DNA of 38,483 nucleotides, from assembly GCA_017880805.1 (NCBI GenBank), contig JADGRP010000182.1:1-38483 (forward strand). Reading direction: 5' to 3'. Source of the stretch: Burkholderiales bacterium. GTDB taxonomy: Bacteria; Pseudomonadota; Gammaproteobacteria; Burkholderiales; Casimicrobiaceae. Of the stretch, positions 24,057 through 32,242 are shown in pieces (within the stretch, counting starts at the first letter, position 1; each line of letters opens with the position of its first letter). Both the position numbers and the translations under genes were made by a program. The notes beneath the pieces were generated by a model that ran no database searches, was not told the DNA's origin, and saw only the letters and a list, made by a program, of their open reading frames with translations.

Positions 24057-25004
24057 TCAAACCTGCAATCCGCCGAAGCGCCGATAGAAGTATGGCGCCG
24101 CCGATCGCAGCGCTCCGCGAGAATCTTCGAGGATCGCGGCGAGATATCGTTCGGCGCGCTCATGCGTCAGCCGATAGAGGTCGCGGCACAGCGAATACGC
24201 GGCGGCCTCGGGCCAATTCGAAGGCAGCAGCTCGGAAGGCAACTGCGGGTCGTGCAACGTGACACGTCGGAACTCGTGAATGAGCAGGGTGCGCACGACG
24301 AAGCATTGCTGAGGGGTCGGGTTGGCACCCTGGCCGAGCGCGCCGGCAATGCCCTTAAAGCGCGCGACGAAACCGCGATATGCGGCGGAAACGCTTTCCA
24401 GGTCCCAACAATCCTTCGTCAGCGAGGCGATCGACCCGGCGCCCTGCGGGATCGCGTGCGCGGTCACGATCGCGAAGCGCCCGGCTATGCCGAGCACTTG
24501 CGTCGTTTCATTGAGCGCGGCTTCATTGCCGGGACGCGCCGGCCGCGCAAACAAACCTGGCCCGAGCGCGGCAAAGCCGTCCCATTCCAGTTCCTTGCGC
24601 AATTCGCGCCGGGAGGATTTACCGATAGTCGCCGGCGGCACGATGACCAGATGCCAGCCGCCGTCCCATGGGTCCGTCGCGGGCGGCGCGTAGATGCGGC
24701 GATAGGCATGCTCGAATCGTCGCTGCCCCTGGCGCGTCAGCCGATAGAGGCTGCGTCTTCCTTCCTGCCGGGCGGCGAGCCATCCTTCCTGCGCGAGCCG
24801 GTAGACGCTGGTGCGGACCAGCCGCTCGTTGATGCCGAAAGGCTCGAGCAGCCCGATGAGGCCCGATAGCCAGACCGCACCGCCGTGCGGCGCGATGGAG
24901 TCGCCCCAGACGGTCACGACCAGCGACTTGGCTTTGGGCGGCGCTGACGCGAGCGCTCGCCGGATCCAGCGATTGGTACTTGGATCGGGCCGGTCAGCAG
25001 TCAC
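24057..25004 (-). CDS. paaX: PaaX family repressor of phenylacetate catabolism
   Basis: A 315-residue regulator divergent from paaA. The N-terminal winged helix includes [24 protein letters not shown], then [26 protein letters not shown] and RRSLYRLT. The middle and C-terminal parts ([40 protein letters not shown]) match PaaX throughout. PaaX represses paa promoters and is released by phenylacetyl-CoA. I place the start at the GTG at 25004, because the family begins just before RWIRR; a TTG at 25046 would add 14 residues and lie inside the operator-like palindrome. The gene ends 76 bases from the convergent cyclase gene with no clear terminator. Confidence 0.93.
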   Translation of the reverse strand: MTADRPDPSTNRWIRRALASAPPKAKSLVVTVWGDSIAPHGGAVWLSGLIGLLEPFGINERLVRTSVYRLAQEGWLAARQEGRRSLYRLTRQGQRRFEHAYRRIYAPPATDPWDGGWHLVIVPPATIGKSSRRELRKELEWDGFAALGPGLFARPARPGNEAALNETTQVLGIAGRFAIVTAHAIPQGAGSIASLTKDCWDLESVSAAYRGFVARFKGIAGALGQGANPTPQQCFVVRTLLIHEFRRVTLHDPQLPSELLPSNWPEAAAYSLCRDLYRLTHERAERYLAAILEDSRGALRSAAPYFYRRFGGLQV

Positions 25005-25019
25005 GGCTGCCGCCAATGT

Positions 25020-25056
25020 GATACAGAATTTGCCATTATCATACAAAAAGTGTATC
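25020..25056. promoter_or_regulatory. imperfect palindrome between paaX and paaA, candidate PaaX operator
   Basis: GATACAGAATTTG at 25020-25032 and CAAAAAGTGTATC at 25044-25056 are inverted repeats matching at 10 of 13 positions, with outer GATACA/TGTATC perfect. The half-sites are 24 bases apart centre to centre. The repeat covers the candidate paaA promoter and sits just upstream of the paaX start, where an autoregulating repressor would bind. Confidence 0.6.
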
Positions 25057-25058
25057 GT
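25030..25058 (+). promoter_or_regulatory. candidate sigma-70 promoter of the paaA operon
   Basis: TTGCCA at 25030-25035 and TATCGT at 25053-25058 are separated by 17 bases. Both hexamers fall within or at the edge of the palindrome at 25020-25056, so repressor binding would block polymerase. The paaA ribosome site follows about 40 bases downstream. Confidence 0.5.
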
Positions 25059-25115
25059 TTTTCGGGGGTTGCCGCCAGCCGAGCCGCCAAGCCAAGCGAC
25101 AAGGAGGAAAGCTTC

Positions 25116-26102
25116 ATGTATGCGCAGATGGTCGACACCGGAGCGACGCGCTTGCGCTCGCTGGATGAGCTATCGCCCGAGGAACGCGAATTCCAGGCGC
25201 GCATCGATGCCGACATCAAGATCGAGCCCAGGGACTGGATGCCGGAGGCCTATCGCAGGACCCTGATCCGGCAGATCTCGCAGCACGCGCACTCGGAGAT
25301 CGTCGGCATGCTGCCAGAAGGCAACTGGATCACGCGCGCGCCGAGCCTCAAGCGCAAGGCGATTCTCATGGCCAAGGTCCAGGATGAAGCGGGCCACGGC
25401 CTCTACCTTTACTGTGCCGCCGAGACGCTGGGTGTTTCGCGCGACGAGCTGGTCGCCGATCTGCATTCCGGCAAGGCCAAATACTCGAGCATCTTCAACT
25501 ATCCGACGCTGACCTGGGCCGACATCGGCGCGATCGGATGGCTGGTAGACGGCGCCGCGATCATGAACCAGATTCCCCTGTGCCGGTGCTCGTTCGGACC
25601 GTATTCGCGGGCGATGATCCGCGTCTGCAAGGAAGAAAGCTTTCACCAGCGCCAGGGTTTCGACATCATGATGACGCTGTGCAAGGGAACTCCTACGCAG
25701 AAAGCGATGGCGCAGGACGCGCTGAACCGATGGTGGTGGCCGTCGCTGATGATGTTCGGGCCGCCCGACGCGACGTCAGTGCACAGCGCGCAATCGGCGC
25801 AATGGAAGATCAAGATGTTGTCCAACGACGAGCTGCGCCAGCGCTTCGTCGATCAGACGGTGCCGCAGGCGGACTATCTCGGCATCGCCATGCCCGATCC
25901 GGAACTCAAGTGGAACGCCGAGCGCGGCCATTACGATTTCGGTCCGATCGATTGGGACGAGCTCTACGACGTCGTCAAGGGCAACGGGCCGTGCAATCGC
26001 GAGCGGCTGCGGGCGCGTGTGGACGCATGGGAAGAGGGCACGTGGGTACGCGACGCGGCAATGGCGCATGCAGAGAAACATGAAGCCAGAAAAGCGGCGT
26101 GA
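25116..26102 (+). CDS. paaA: 1,2-phenylacetyl-CoA epoxidase catalytic subunit PaaA
   Basis: A 328-residue ferritin-like di-iron oxygenase subunit. Iron ligands are visible in [13 protein letters not shown] (Glu91, His94) and [11 protein letters not shown] (Glu174, His177), with a further candidate Glu61 in HAHSEIVG. With PaaB, PaaC and PaaE it epoxidises the ring of phenylacetyl-CoA using O2 and NADPH. AAGGAGG at 25101-25107 lies 8 bases before the ATG at 25116 and settles the start; the frame is open upstream to 25050 but that part runs through the promoter. It is the first gene of the paaABCD unit. Confidence 0.96.
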   Translation: MYAQMVDTGATRLRSLDELSPEEREFQARIDADIKIEPRDWMPEAYRRTLIRQISQHAHSEIVGMLPEGNWITRAPSLKRKAILMAKVQDEAGHGLYLYCAAETLGVSRDELVADLHSGKAKYSSIFNYPTLTWADIGAIGWLVDGAAIMNQIPLCRCSFGPYSRAMIRVCKEESFHQRQGFDIMMTLCKGTPTQKAMAQDALNRWWWPSLMMFGPPDATSVHSAQSAQWKIKMLSNDELRQRFVDQTVPQADYLGIAMPDPELKWNAERGHYDFGPIDWDELYDVVKGNGPCNRERLRARVDAWEEGTWVRDAAMAHAEKHEARKAA

Positions 26103-26132
26103 GACGAAACTGAGCGAAAATGAGAGCACACG

Positions 26133-26417
26133 ATGAGTCATGAATGGCCGTTGTGGGAAATCTTCATCCGGTCGCAGCATGGGCTCGCGCACAGGCACGT
26201 CGGCAGCCTGCACGCGCCCGATGCGGAAATGGCGGTCAAGAACGCGCGCGACGTCTACACCCGGCGCAATGAAGGCGTCAGCATATGGGTCGTGAAGTCG
26301 GCCGACATCGTCGCCAGCTCACCAGGCAAGAAGGAGCCGATGTTCGAGCCCGCAAGCAGCAAGGTGTACCGGCATCCGACGTTTTTTCCGATGCCTGATG
26401 AAGTGAAGCACATCTGA
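26133..26417 (+). CDS. paaB: 1,2-phenylacetyl-CoA epoxidase subunit PaaB
   Basis: A 94-residue protein, the usual length for PaaB. It opens SHEWPLWEIFIRSQHGLAHRHVGSLHAPDAEMA, the diagnostic PaaB block, and ends near YRHPTFFPMPDEVKHI. PaaB is a small non-catalytic subunit needed to join the PaaA-PaaC heterodimers into the active epoxidase and to connect to the reductase. It starts 30 bases after paaA and its stop is one base before the paaC ATG, so it is firmly within the operon. Confidence 0.96.
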   Translation: MSHEWPLWEIFIRSQHGLAHRHVGSLHAPDAEMAVKNARDVYTRRNEGVSIWVVKSADIVASSPGKKEPMFEPASSKVYRHPTFFPMPDEVKHI

Positions 26418-26418
26418 C

Positions 26419-27204
26419 ATGGCGTCCGATCAGCAACTGCTCGACTACGTCCTGCGGCTTGCCGACAGCGACCTGATCCTCGCGCAGCGCCTCGGCGAAT
26501 GGGTCGGCCACGGGCCGGTGCTCGAGGAAGATATCGCGCTCACCAATGTCGGTCTCGATCTGCTCGGGCAGGCGCGGCTCTGGTTTGCATACGCGAGTGA
26601 GATCGAGGCGCGCGAGGTTCAAGCTCAATCTGGCGGCGCGGGTCGCAGCGAAGACGAATTCGCATTCATGCGCGAAGGCGGCAGCTTCCGCAATCTGCTG
26701 CTCGCCGAGCAGCCCAACGGCAATTACGCGGACACGACGGCGCGCCAATTCTACTTCGACGTCTGGCACGAGTTATTGCTGCGAAGCCTCGCGGGCTCGC
26801 GCGATAGGCGTATAGCGGAAATTGCGACGAAGGCGCTTAAGGAAGTGATGTATCACGCGGAGCGCAGCGCCGACTGGGTGATCCGGCTCGGCGACGGCAC
26901 CGACTTGAGCCACGCCAGGATGCAGTCGGCAATCGACGATCTGTGGATGTATACCGGGGAGATGTTCGCTGCCGACGACACAGAAATTGCGCTTGCCGCG
27001 GAGGGCGTCGCCGCTGACGTTGGCGCACTGTTGCCTGTCTGGCGCGATCGCGTCGCCTCGGTCCTTGACGAGGCGACCCTGACCATGCCGTCGGCAGCGT
27101 GGATGCAGCGTGGCGGCAAGCAGGGCGTGCACACCGAACACCTCGGCCGCCTGCTCGCTGAAATGCAGTCACTTCACCGCGCTCATCCAGGTGCACAGTG
27201 GTGA
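26419..27204 (+). CDS. paaC: 1,2-phenylacetyl-CoA epoxidase structural subunit PaaC
   Basis: A 261-residue ferritin-like protein paralogous to PaaA. Typical PaaC blocks are LADSDLILAQRLGEWVGHGPVLEEDIALTNVGLDLLGQ, REGGSFRNLLLAEQPNGNYADT and EVMYHAERSADWVIRLGDGT. It forms the structural partner of PaaA and helps bind CoA; it is not expected to hold the catalytic iron pair. A 22-residue region near 68-90 (VQAQSGGAGRSEDEF) looks slightly variable, as in other members. It starts one base after paaB ends, and its TGA overlaps the GTG start of paaD. Confidence 0.96.
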   Translation: MASDQQLLDYVLRLADSDLILAQRLGEWVGHGPVLEEDIALTNVGLDLLGQARLWFAYASEIEAREVQAQSGGAGRSEDEFAFMREGGSFRNLLLAEQPNGNYADTTARQFYFDVWHELLLRSLAGSRDRRIAEIATKALKEVMYHAERSADWVIRLGDGTDLSHARMQSAIDDLWMYTGEMFAADDTEIALAAEGVAADVGALLPVWRDRVASVLDEATLTMPSAAWMQRGGKQGVHTEHLGRLLAEMQSLHRAHPGAQW

Positions 27205-27746
27205 CGACAAGGTCTGCGGTTGTGGATCGTCCCGGCATCGACGCCATATGGCGCGCGCTGGCGGCGGTTCCGGATCCGGAGATTCCGGTGATATCGGTGG
27301 TCGATCTGGGCATCATCCGCGGCGTCGAGTGGCGTGACAATGAACTAGTGGTCTCGGTCACCCCGACCTATTCCGGGTGCCCCGCCACCGAGGTTATTGC
27401 CAGCGACATCGGGCGCGCGCTGGTCGCCGCCGGTGTTGTGCGCTTTCGCATCGAGACCAGGCTCGCGCCGGCTTGGACGACGGACTGGATCGTGCCGGAG
27501 GCCCGGCAGCGGCTTGCAGACTACGGTATCGCGCCGCCAGGAGCGCGCGCGTCCGCATCAAGTCAAATCAACCGCATCGACATCAGCGCATTGCGCCGAC
27601 ATCGCACCGAGGCGGCAAGCGTTCCCTGTCCGCGCTGCCATTCGACGCGCACGCACGAGCAATCGCGCTACGGTTCGACACCCTGCAAGGCGCAGTACCG
27701 CTGCGACGATTGCCTCGAGCCATTCGACTATTTCAAGCCGCATTGA
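27201..27746 (+). CDS. paaD: phenylacetate degradation protein PaaD (Fe-S assembly type)
   Basis: A 181-residue protein. The first part is a MIP18/DUF59 domain (WRALAAVPDPEIPVISVVDLGIIRGVEW, TPTYSGCPATEVIASDIG). The C-terminal 45 residues carry a zinc-ribbon-like set of Cys pairs, VPCPRCHS and YRCDDCLEPFDYF, with a further Cys between. PaaD is required for an active epoxidase in vivo, probably through assembly of its iron or Fe-S centres. The start is the GTG at 27201, overlapping the paaC stop (GTGA); the adjacent GTG at 27198 is equally readable. It is followed by a 198-base gap with repeat copy C before paaE. Confidence 0.94.
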   Translation: MTTRSAVVDRPGIDAIWRALAAVPDPEIPVISVVDLGIIRGVEWRDNELVVSVTPTYSGCPATEVIASDIGRALVAAGVVRFRIETRLAPAWTTDWIVPEARQRLADYGIAPPGARASASSQINRIDISALRRHRTEAASVPCPRCHSTRTHEQSRYGSTPCKAQYRCDDCLEPFDYFKPH

Positions 27747-27808
27747 TTGTTCGCAGGGATCGCTATGTTGAGGACTGCCAATATCGGCAACAGCTTCAAC
27801 AATACTGG

Positions 27809-27880
27809 CGTCATCCCCGCGGAAGCGGGGATCCATGTTTCTTAAAATGCCAATGGATTCCCGCTTTCGCGGGAATGACG
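27809..27880. repeat. CGTCAT-ended palindromic intergenic repeat, copy C
   Basis: It lies between paaD and paaE. The ends CGTCATCCCCGC and GCGGGAATGACG are inverted repeats; the two arms are CCCCGC-GGAA-GCGGGG (27815-27830) and CCCGC-TTTC-GCGGG (27860-27873). The last arm, read on the minus strand, is identical to the first arm of copy D over about 31 bases. Confidence 0.88.
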
Positions 27881-27944
27881 ATATTGGGTACGCGATTATC
27901 GTTAGGACTCCAGGTGGCACGCACTTTCTCAATGCTCGATATCG

Positions 27945-29021
27945 ATGAGTAAGTTTCACGCGCTCACCATCGCTTCGGTCGCCCGGGAAACCCGCGACGT
28001 GGTCACGCTGACTTTCGACGTGCCGTCCACGTTGGGAGACGCGTTTCGTTATGTGCAGGGCCAGCACCTGACGCTGCGCGCGGACATCGGCGGCGAACAC
28101 GTGCGCCGCTCTTACTCGATCTGTTCGGCGGTGCAGGACGACAAACTGCGCATCGCGGTCAAGAAGACCCCGGGAGGCGTGTTCTCAACGTGGGCCAACG
28201 AGCACCTCAGGCAAGGCGCGACCATCGACGTGATGCCGCCGATGGGCCACTTCAACGTCGCGCTCGAGCCGGCGAATCGCAAGCACTACCTTGGTTTCGC
28301 GGCTGGCAGCGGCATCACTCCGCTGTTGTCGATCGTCAAGACGACGCTGCTCACGGAAGCCGACAGCCGGTTCACGCTTTTCTACGGCAACCGCTCGTCG
28401 AGCGCGGTGATCTTTCGCGAAGAGCTCGCCGACCTGAAGGACTGCTTCCTGAGCCGCCTGAACCTGGTATACGTCATGAGCCGCGAGCCGCAGGACATCG
28501 ACATCCTGAACGGGCGCATCGACCGCAAGAAGGCCGACGCACTGCTGGAACATTGGGTCGACATGAGCGAGGTCGATGCCGCCTTCGTCTGCGGGCCCGA
28601 CGGCATGATGCAGGCGGTCGCGGAGTCGCTGCAGGCGCACGGATTGGCGAAGTCGCAGATCAAGATTGAGCTATTCGCGGCGAGCATCCCGAAGCACGAG
28701 CACAAGGTCCCGGAGTCGCTTCCGCCCGGTCAATCCGAATGCGCGGTGACGGTGATCATCGACGGCGCCCGCCGCGAATACACGCTGGAAAAGTCCCACG
28801 AAAACATTCTCGACGCGGCGCTGAGGCAGGGCATCGAGCTGCCCTATTCGTGCAAGGGCGGAGTGTGCTCGACCTGCCGCGCCAAGCTGATCGAGGGTGA
28901 GGTCGACATGGACGTCAATTTTGCGCTCGAGGACTACGAAGTGGCGCGCGGGTTCGTGCTCTGCTGTCAGAGCTACCCGGTGACCGACAAGGTCGTGGTC
29001 GATTTCGATCAGGGTGCATAG
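27945..29021 (+). CDS. paaE: 1,2-phenylacetyl-CoA epoxidase reductase subunit PaaE
   Basis: A 358-residue reductase. An FAD domain with RRSYSICSAV (about 45-55) and an NAD(P) domain (FAAGSGITPLLSI) are followed by a C-terminal plant-type [2Fe-2S] ferredoxin domain with Cys303, Cys308, Cys311 and Cys341 (SCKGGVCSTC, then LCCQSYP). It passes electrons from NADPH to the PaaA di-iron site. It follows paaD after a 198-base gap holding repeat copy C; the ribosome site before the ATG at 27945 is poor. It may therefore be made at a different level from paaA-D, or from its own promoter. Confidence 0.95.
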   Translation: MSKFHALTIASVARETRDVVTLTFDVPSTLGDAFRYVQGQHLTLRADIGGEHVRRSYSICSAVQDDKLRIAVKKTPGGVFSTWANEHLRQGATIDVMPPMGHFNVALEPANRKHYLGFAAGSGITPLLSIVKTTLLTEADSRFTLFYGNRSSSAVIFREELADLKDCFLSRLNLVYVMSREPQDIDILNGRIDRKKADALLEHWVDMSEVDAAFVCGPDGMMQAVAESLQAHGLAKSQIKIELFAASIPKHEHKVPESLPPGQSECAVTVIIDGARREYTLEKSHENILDAALRQGIELPYSCKGGVCSTCRAKLIEGEVDMDVNFALEDYEVARGFVLCCQSYPVTDKVVVDFDQGA

Positions 29022-29024
29022 ACT

Positions 29025-29046
29025 CCACTGAGACCCCACTGAGACC
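29025..29046. repeat. perfect 11-base tandem repeat in the paaE-paaN gap
   Basis: CCACTGAGACC occurs twice in direct succession (29025-29035 and 29036-29046), 3 bases past the paaE stop; a degenerate third unit may follow. Its role is unknown. Confidence 0.7.
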
Positions 29047-29136
29047 GCGCCGAGGCCGCACCAAGCCGATTCCGGGTGCCGCCACAAGCTGCTAATCTTC
29101 AACTAATTTTTATTTGTCGCAACCGGAGCTTCTCTC

Positions 29137-30807
29137 TTGTCTCATCCTTTGTTCGAACGTCACAAGCCGCTGCTCGATCAGGCGCTCGCAGCGATTGCCG
29201 CCCGCGGTTACTGGAGTGCATTCCCGGAGTCGCCGAGCCCCAAGGTTTACGGCGAAGGTGCGGCGGAAGCCGGTAAGGCGGCGTTCGACGCGCTGCTGAA
29301 CAAGCCGTTCCCAATGCAACTCCCGGGAAGTCAGGGCACGGTCGGTGCGGAGATGTCACCTTACGGCATCCCGCTCGGCATCAGCTATCCGAAAGTCGAC
29401 CTCGATCAACTTTTCGCGGCCATCGCCAGGGCCGAGCCCGCGTGGCGCAAGGCGGGTCCCGAAGCGTGGGTGGGGGTAGCGCTGGAAATCCTGACCCGAA
29501 TCAACAAGCGGAGCTTCGAGCTTGCGCATGCGGTCATGCATACGACCGGCCAGGCATTCGTGATGTCGTTCCAGGCCGGGTGTCCGCACGCGCAGGATCG
29601 CGGACTCGAGGCGATCGCGTACGCATGGGACGAGCTGCGACGCATTCCGGCAAAAGCGTATTGGGAAAAGCCGCAAGGCAAGAACGAGCCGTTGAAGATG
29701 GAGAAGCACTACCGCATCGTGCCGCGGGGCATAGCGCTGGTAATCGGCTGCAACACCTTTCCGACCTGGAACGGCTATCCCGGGATGTTCGCGAGCCTTG
29801 CCACCGGCAATGCGGTTATCGTCAAGCCGCATCCCAACGCGATCCTGCCGCTGGCGATCACTGTCCAGGTTGCGCGCGAGGTGCTGGCCGAAGCCGGGTT
29901 CGATCCGAATATCGTGACGCTGGTCGCGCACGCGGCCGGCGACGACACCGCGCAGAAGCTTTCGCTTCGGCCGGAGGTGAAGCTTATCGACTTCACCGGC
30001 AGCACCGCCAATGGCGAATGGCTGGAGAAGAACGCGCGCCAGGCGCAGGTCTACACCGAAAAAGCCGGCGTGAACCAGATCGTCGTTGACTCCGCGGCCG
30101 ATCTCAAAGGCGTCGCGCGCAACGTCGCGTTTTCGCTTGCGCTGTACACCGGGCAGATGTGCACCGCGCCGCAGAACATCTACGTCCCGCGGGACGGCAT
30201 CGCTACGGCTGAGGGTCATCTGTCGTTCGATCAGGTCGCGCAGGCATTGGCCGAGGGCGTGCAAAAGCTGCTCGGCGATCCGGCTCGCGCGGTGGAGATT
30301 CTGGGCGCGGTCGTCAATGACGGCGTCGCGCGGCGCATCGACGCGGCGCGCGCACTTGGGCCCGTGGTCCTCGACAGCCAGACGCTCGCTCATCCGCAGT
30401 TTCCGCAGGCAACGATCCGCACGCCGCTCTTGGTGAAGCTGGAAGCGAAGGACGACGCAAAATATCTCAAGGAATGGTTTGGACCCATCGGCTTTGTCAT
30501 CGCTACCGACGGCACAGCGCAGAGCCTGGACATCGCGCGGCGAGCGGCAAAGGAACACGGTGCGTTGACGCTCGCGGTGTACTCGACCGATCCGAAGGTG
30601 ATAGCCGATGCGATCGCGGTGGCCGAGGATGCCGGGGTTGCGCTGTCGATCAACCTGACCGGCGCCGTATTCGTCAATCAGTCGGCGGCGTTTTCCGACT
30701 TTCACGGTACTGGCGCCAACCCGGCGGCGAACGCGTCGTTGACCGACGCAGCATTTGTCGCCAACCGTTTTCGCGTGGTGCAGCACCGCATGCATGTGAG
30801 CGCATGA
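29137..30807 (+). CDS. paaN: phenylacetate degradation protein PaaN (aldehyde dehydrogenase family, no hydratase domain)
   Basis: A 556-residue aldehyde-dehydrogenase-fold protein of the PaaN group. Marks include RGYWSAFPESPSPKVYGEGA near the start, VIGCNTFPTWNGYPGMFASLATGNAVI in the cofactor region and the catalytic Cys342 in YTGQMCTAPQN. It probably oxidises the ring-opened semialdehyde of the phenylacetyl-CoA pathway. E. coli PaaZ also has a MaoC-type oxepin-CoA hydrolase domain, which is absent here, so that activity must come from elsewhere. The start codon is TTG at 29137: GGAG at 29125-29128 lies 8 bases upstream, and the family begins SHPLFERH exactly there. The stop overlaps the paaG start (ATGA). 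Confidence 0.93.
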   Translation: MSHPLFERHKPLLDQALAAIAARGYWSAFPESPSPKVYGEGAAEAGKAAFDALLNKPFPMQLPGSQGTVGAEMSPYGIPLGISYPKVDLDQLFAAIARAEPAWRKAGPEAWVGVALEILTRINKRSFELAHAVMHTTGQAFVMSFQAGCPHAQDRGLEAIAYAWDELRRIPAKAYWEKPQGKNEPLKMEKHYRIVPRGIALVIGCNTFPTWNGYPGMFASLATGNAVIVKPHPNAILPLAITVQVAREVLAEAGFDPNIVTLVAHAAGDDTAQKLSLRPEVKLIDFTGSTANGEWLEKNARQAQVYTEKAGVNQIVVDSAADLKGVARNVAFSLALYTGQMCTAPQNIYVPRDGIATAEGHLSFDQVAQALAEGVQKLLGDPARAVEILGAVVNDGVARRIDAARALGPVVLDSQTLAHPQFPQATIRTPLLVKLEAKDDAKYLKEWFGPIGFVIATDGTAQSLDIARRAAKEHGALTLAVYSTDPKVIADAIAVAEDAGVALSINLTGAVFVNQSAAFSDFHGTGANPAANASLTDAAFVANRFRVVQHRMHVSA

Positions 30808-31598
30808 CTTATCAGCACATCCTGTACGCCACCGATGGCGGCGTCGCGCGACTGACCCTCAATCGGCCGGATCGATTGAACAGTTTCAACGACGCCATGC
30901 ATGCCGAGGTCCGGGATGCCTTGTCGCGCGCCAAGGCGAGCGCCGATATTCGCGTGCTCTTGTTGACTGGGGCGGGACGCGGCTTTTGCGCCGGGCAGGA
31001 TCTGGGCGACCGCGCAGTCGCGCCCGGCTCGGAGCCGGTCGATCTGGGCGCGTCAATCGAGCGCAACTACAAACCGCTGGTGTTGAGCCTGCGGGCGCTC
31101 CCGCTGCCGGTCGTGTGCGCGGTCAATGGCGTCGCCGCCGGTGCCGGCGCGAACATCGCCTTGGCCTGCGACATCGTGATTGCAGCGAAGTCGGCGAGCT
31201 TTATCCAGGCATTTTCGAGAATAGGACTGATCCCCGATTCCGGCGGCACGTATTTCCTCCCGCGCCTGGTCGGCTCTGCTCGGGCAATGGGAATGGCCAT
31301 GCTTGGCGACAAGCTCTCCGCCGAGCAGGCCGCGGCGTGGGGGCTGATCTGGAAATGTGTCGACGATGCCGAATTTCCTGCCACCGTCGACGCGCTCGTG
31401 CAACACCTGTCCACGGCCGCGACGCGCGGGCTCGCGGCGACCAAGCAGGCGATTTATGCCGCCGGCGACAATACGCTCGAGGCGCAGCTCGATCTGGAAC
31501 GCGACGTGCAGCGCGTGCTTGGCAAAAGCCTGGATTATCGTGAGGGTGTAAGTGCGTTCGCAGCCAAACGGCAACCTCGCTTCACGGGCACTCAATGA
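30804..31598 (+). CDS. paaG: 1,2-epoxyphenylacetyl-CoA isomerase PaaG (enoyl-CoA hydratase family)
   Basis: A 264-residue crotonase-fold protein. RLTLNRPDRLNSFNDAMH opens the family core; GAGRGFCAGQDLGDR forms the oxyanion-hole loop with the PaaG-typical GQDL; and FSRIGLIPDSGGTYFLPRLVG holds the catalytic-loop Asp. PaaG isomerises the ring epoxide of phenylacetyl-CoA to oxepin-CoA. The ATG at 30804 overlaps the paaN stop, indicating coupled translation. No paaF, paaH or paaJ follows. The gene is followed by repeat copy D. Confidence 0.93.
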   Translation: MTYQHILYATDGGVARLTLNRPDRLNSFNDAMHAEVRDALSRAKASADIRVLLLTGAGRGFCAGQDLGDRAVAPGSEPVDLGASIERNYKPLVLSLRALPLPVVCAVNGVAAGAGANIALACDIVIAAKSASFIQAFSRIGLIPDSGGTYFLPRLVGSARAMGMAMLGDKLSAEQAAAWGLIWKCVDDAEFPATVDALVQHLSTAATRGLAATKQAIYAAGDNTLEAQLDLERDVQRVLGKSLDYREGVSAFAAKRQPRFTGTQ

Positions 31599-31635
31599 CC
31601 ATTACAAGTGTGGTTGACACCTGGATCCCTGGAAT

Positions 31636-31708
31636 CGTCATTCCCGCGAAAGCGGGAATCCATTGCTTTTGAAGTTCAAGATGGGTCCCCGCCTTCGCGG
31701 GCACGACG
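31636..31708. repeat. CGTCAT-ended palindromic intergenic repeat, copy D
   Basis: It lies between paaG and paaI. Ends are CGTCATTCCCGC and GCGGGCACGACG, with arms CCCGC-GAAA-GCGGG and CCCCGC-CTTC-GCGGG. It is copy C inverted: about 31 bases of its left end match the reverse complement of C's right end exactly. Confidence 0.85.
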
Positions 31709-31750
31709 CAACTTGTGGAAGCTGGAGCTCATTTCGCTAGTCCTCATTAG

Positions 31751-32233
31751 ATGACCAAACCTGACATTTCACACGCGTCCGCCGCGCCTCTCACGTCCGC
31801 CGAAGCGCAGTCGCTCGCCGAACGTGTCGCCGCGGAAATGTTCGCTCGCGATCGGGCGTCGCAGGCGATGGGCGTGCACATCGCCAAGGTTGGACCGGGA
31901 CGGGCCGAATTGACGATGAAGGTTCGTGCCGACATGCTCAACGGTCACGCCACATGCCACGGCGGATTCATCTTCACGCTGGCCGACAGCGCATTCGCGT
32001 TCGCCTGTAACAGCGCCAACATGACCACGGTGGCTTCCGGCTGCAGCATCGACTTTATTGCGCCGGCACGTGAGGACGACGTGCTGACGGCGATCGGCGA
32101 GGAACGATCCTTAAGCGGCCGCACCGGCATCTACGATATCGAGGTCAGGAATCAGCGTGGCGAGACGGTTGCGCTTTTTCGCGGCAAGTCGCACCGAATC
32201 AAGGGTCATGTCATTGCCGAGGCTGCACCGTAG
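31751..32233 (+). CDS. paaI: phenylacetyl-CoA-pathway thioesterase PaaI (hotdog fold)
   Basis: A 160-residue hotdog-fold acyl-CoA thioesterase. NGHATCHGGFIFTLADSAFAFACNS holds the HGG loop and the catalytic Asp (LADSAFA); ASGCSIDFIAPAREDD forms the CoA-contact strand. PaaI hydrolyses hydroxylated or stalled phenylacetyl-CoA derivatives to free CoA, acting as a rescue enzyme of the pathway. The ribosome site before the ATG at 31751 is weak. It follows repeat copy D and is 9 bases upstream of the truncated paaK. Confidence 0.93.
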   Translation: MTKPDISHASAAPLTSAEAQSLAERVAAEMFARDRASQAMGVHIAKVGPGRAELTMKVRADMLNGHATCHGGFIFTLADSAFAFACNSANMTTVASGCSIDFIAPAREDDVLTAIGEERSLSGRTGIYDIEVRNQRGETVALFRGKSHRIKGHVIAEAAP

Positions 32234-32242
32234 AGGGCCGGT

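Noticed and set aside
29356-30795. Minus-strand open frame of about 480 codons opposite paaN
   Set aside because: Antisense shadow of a clear PaaN; no family motif in its translation.
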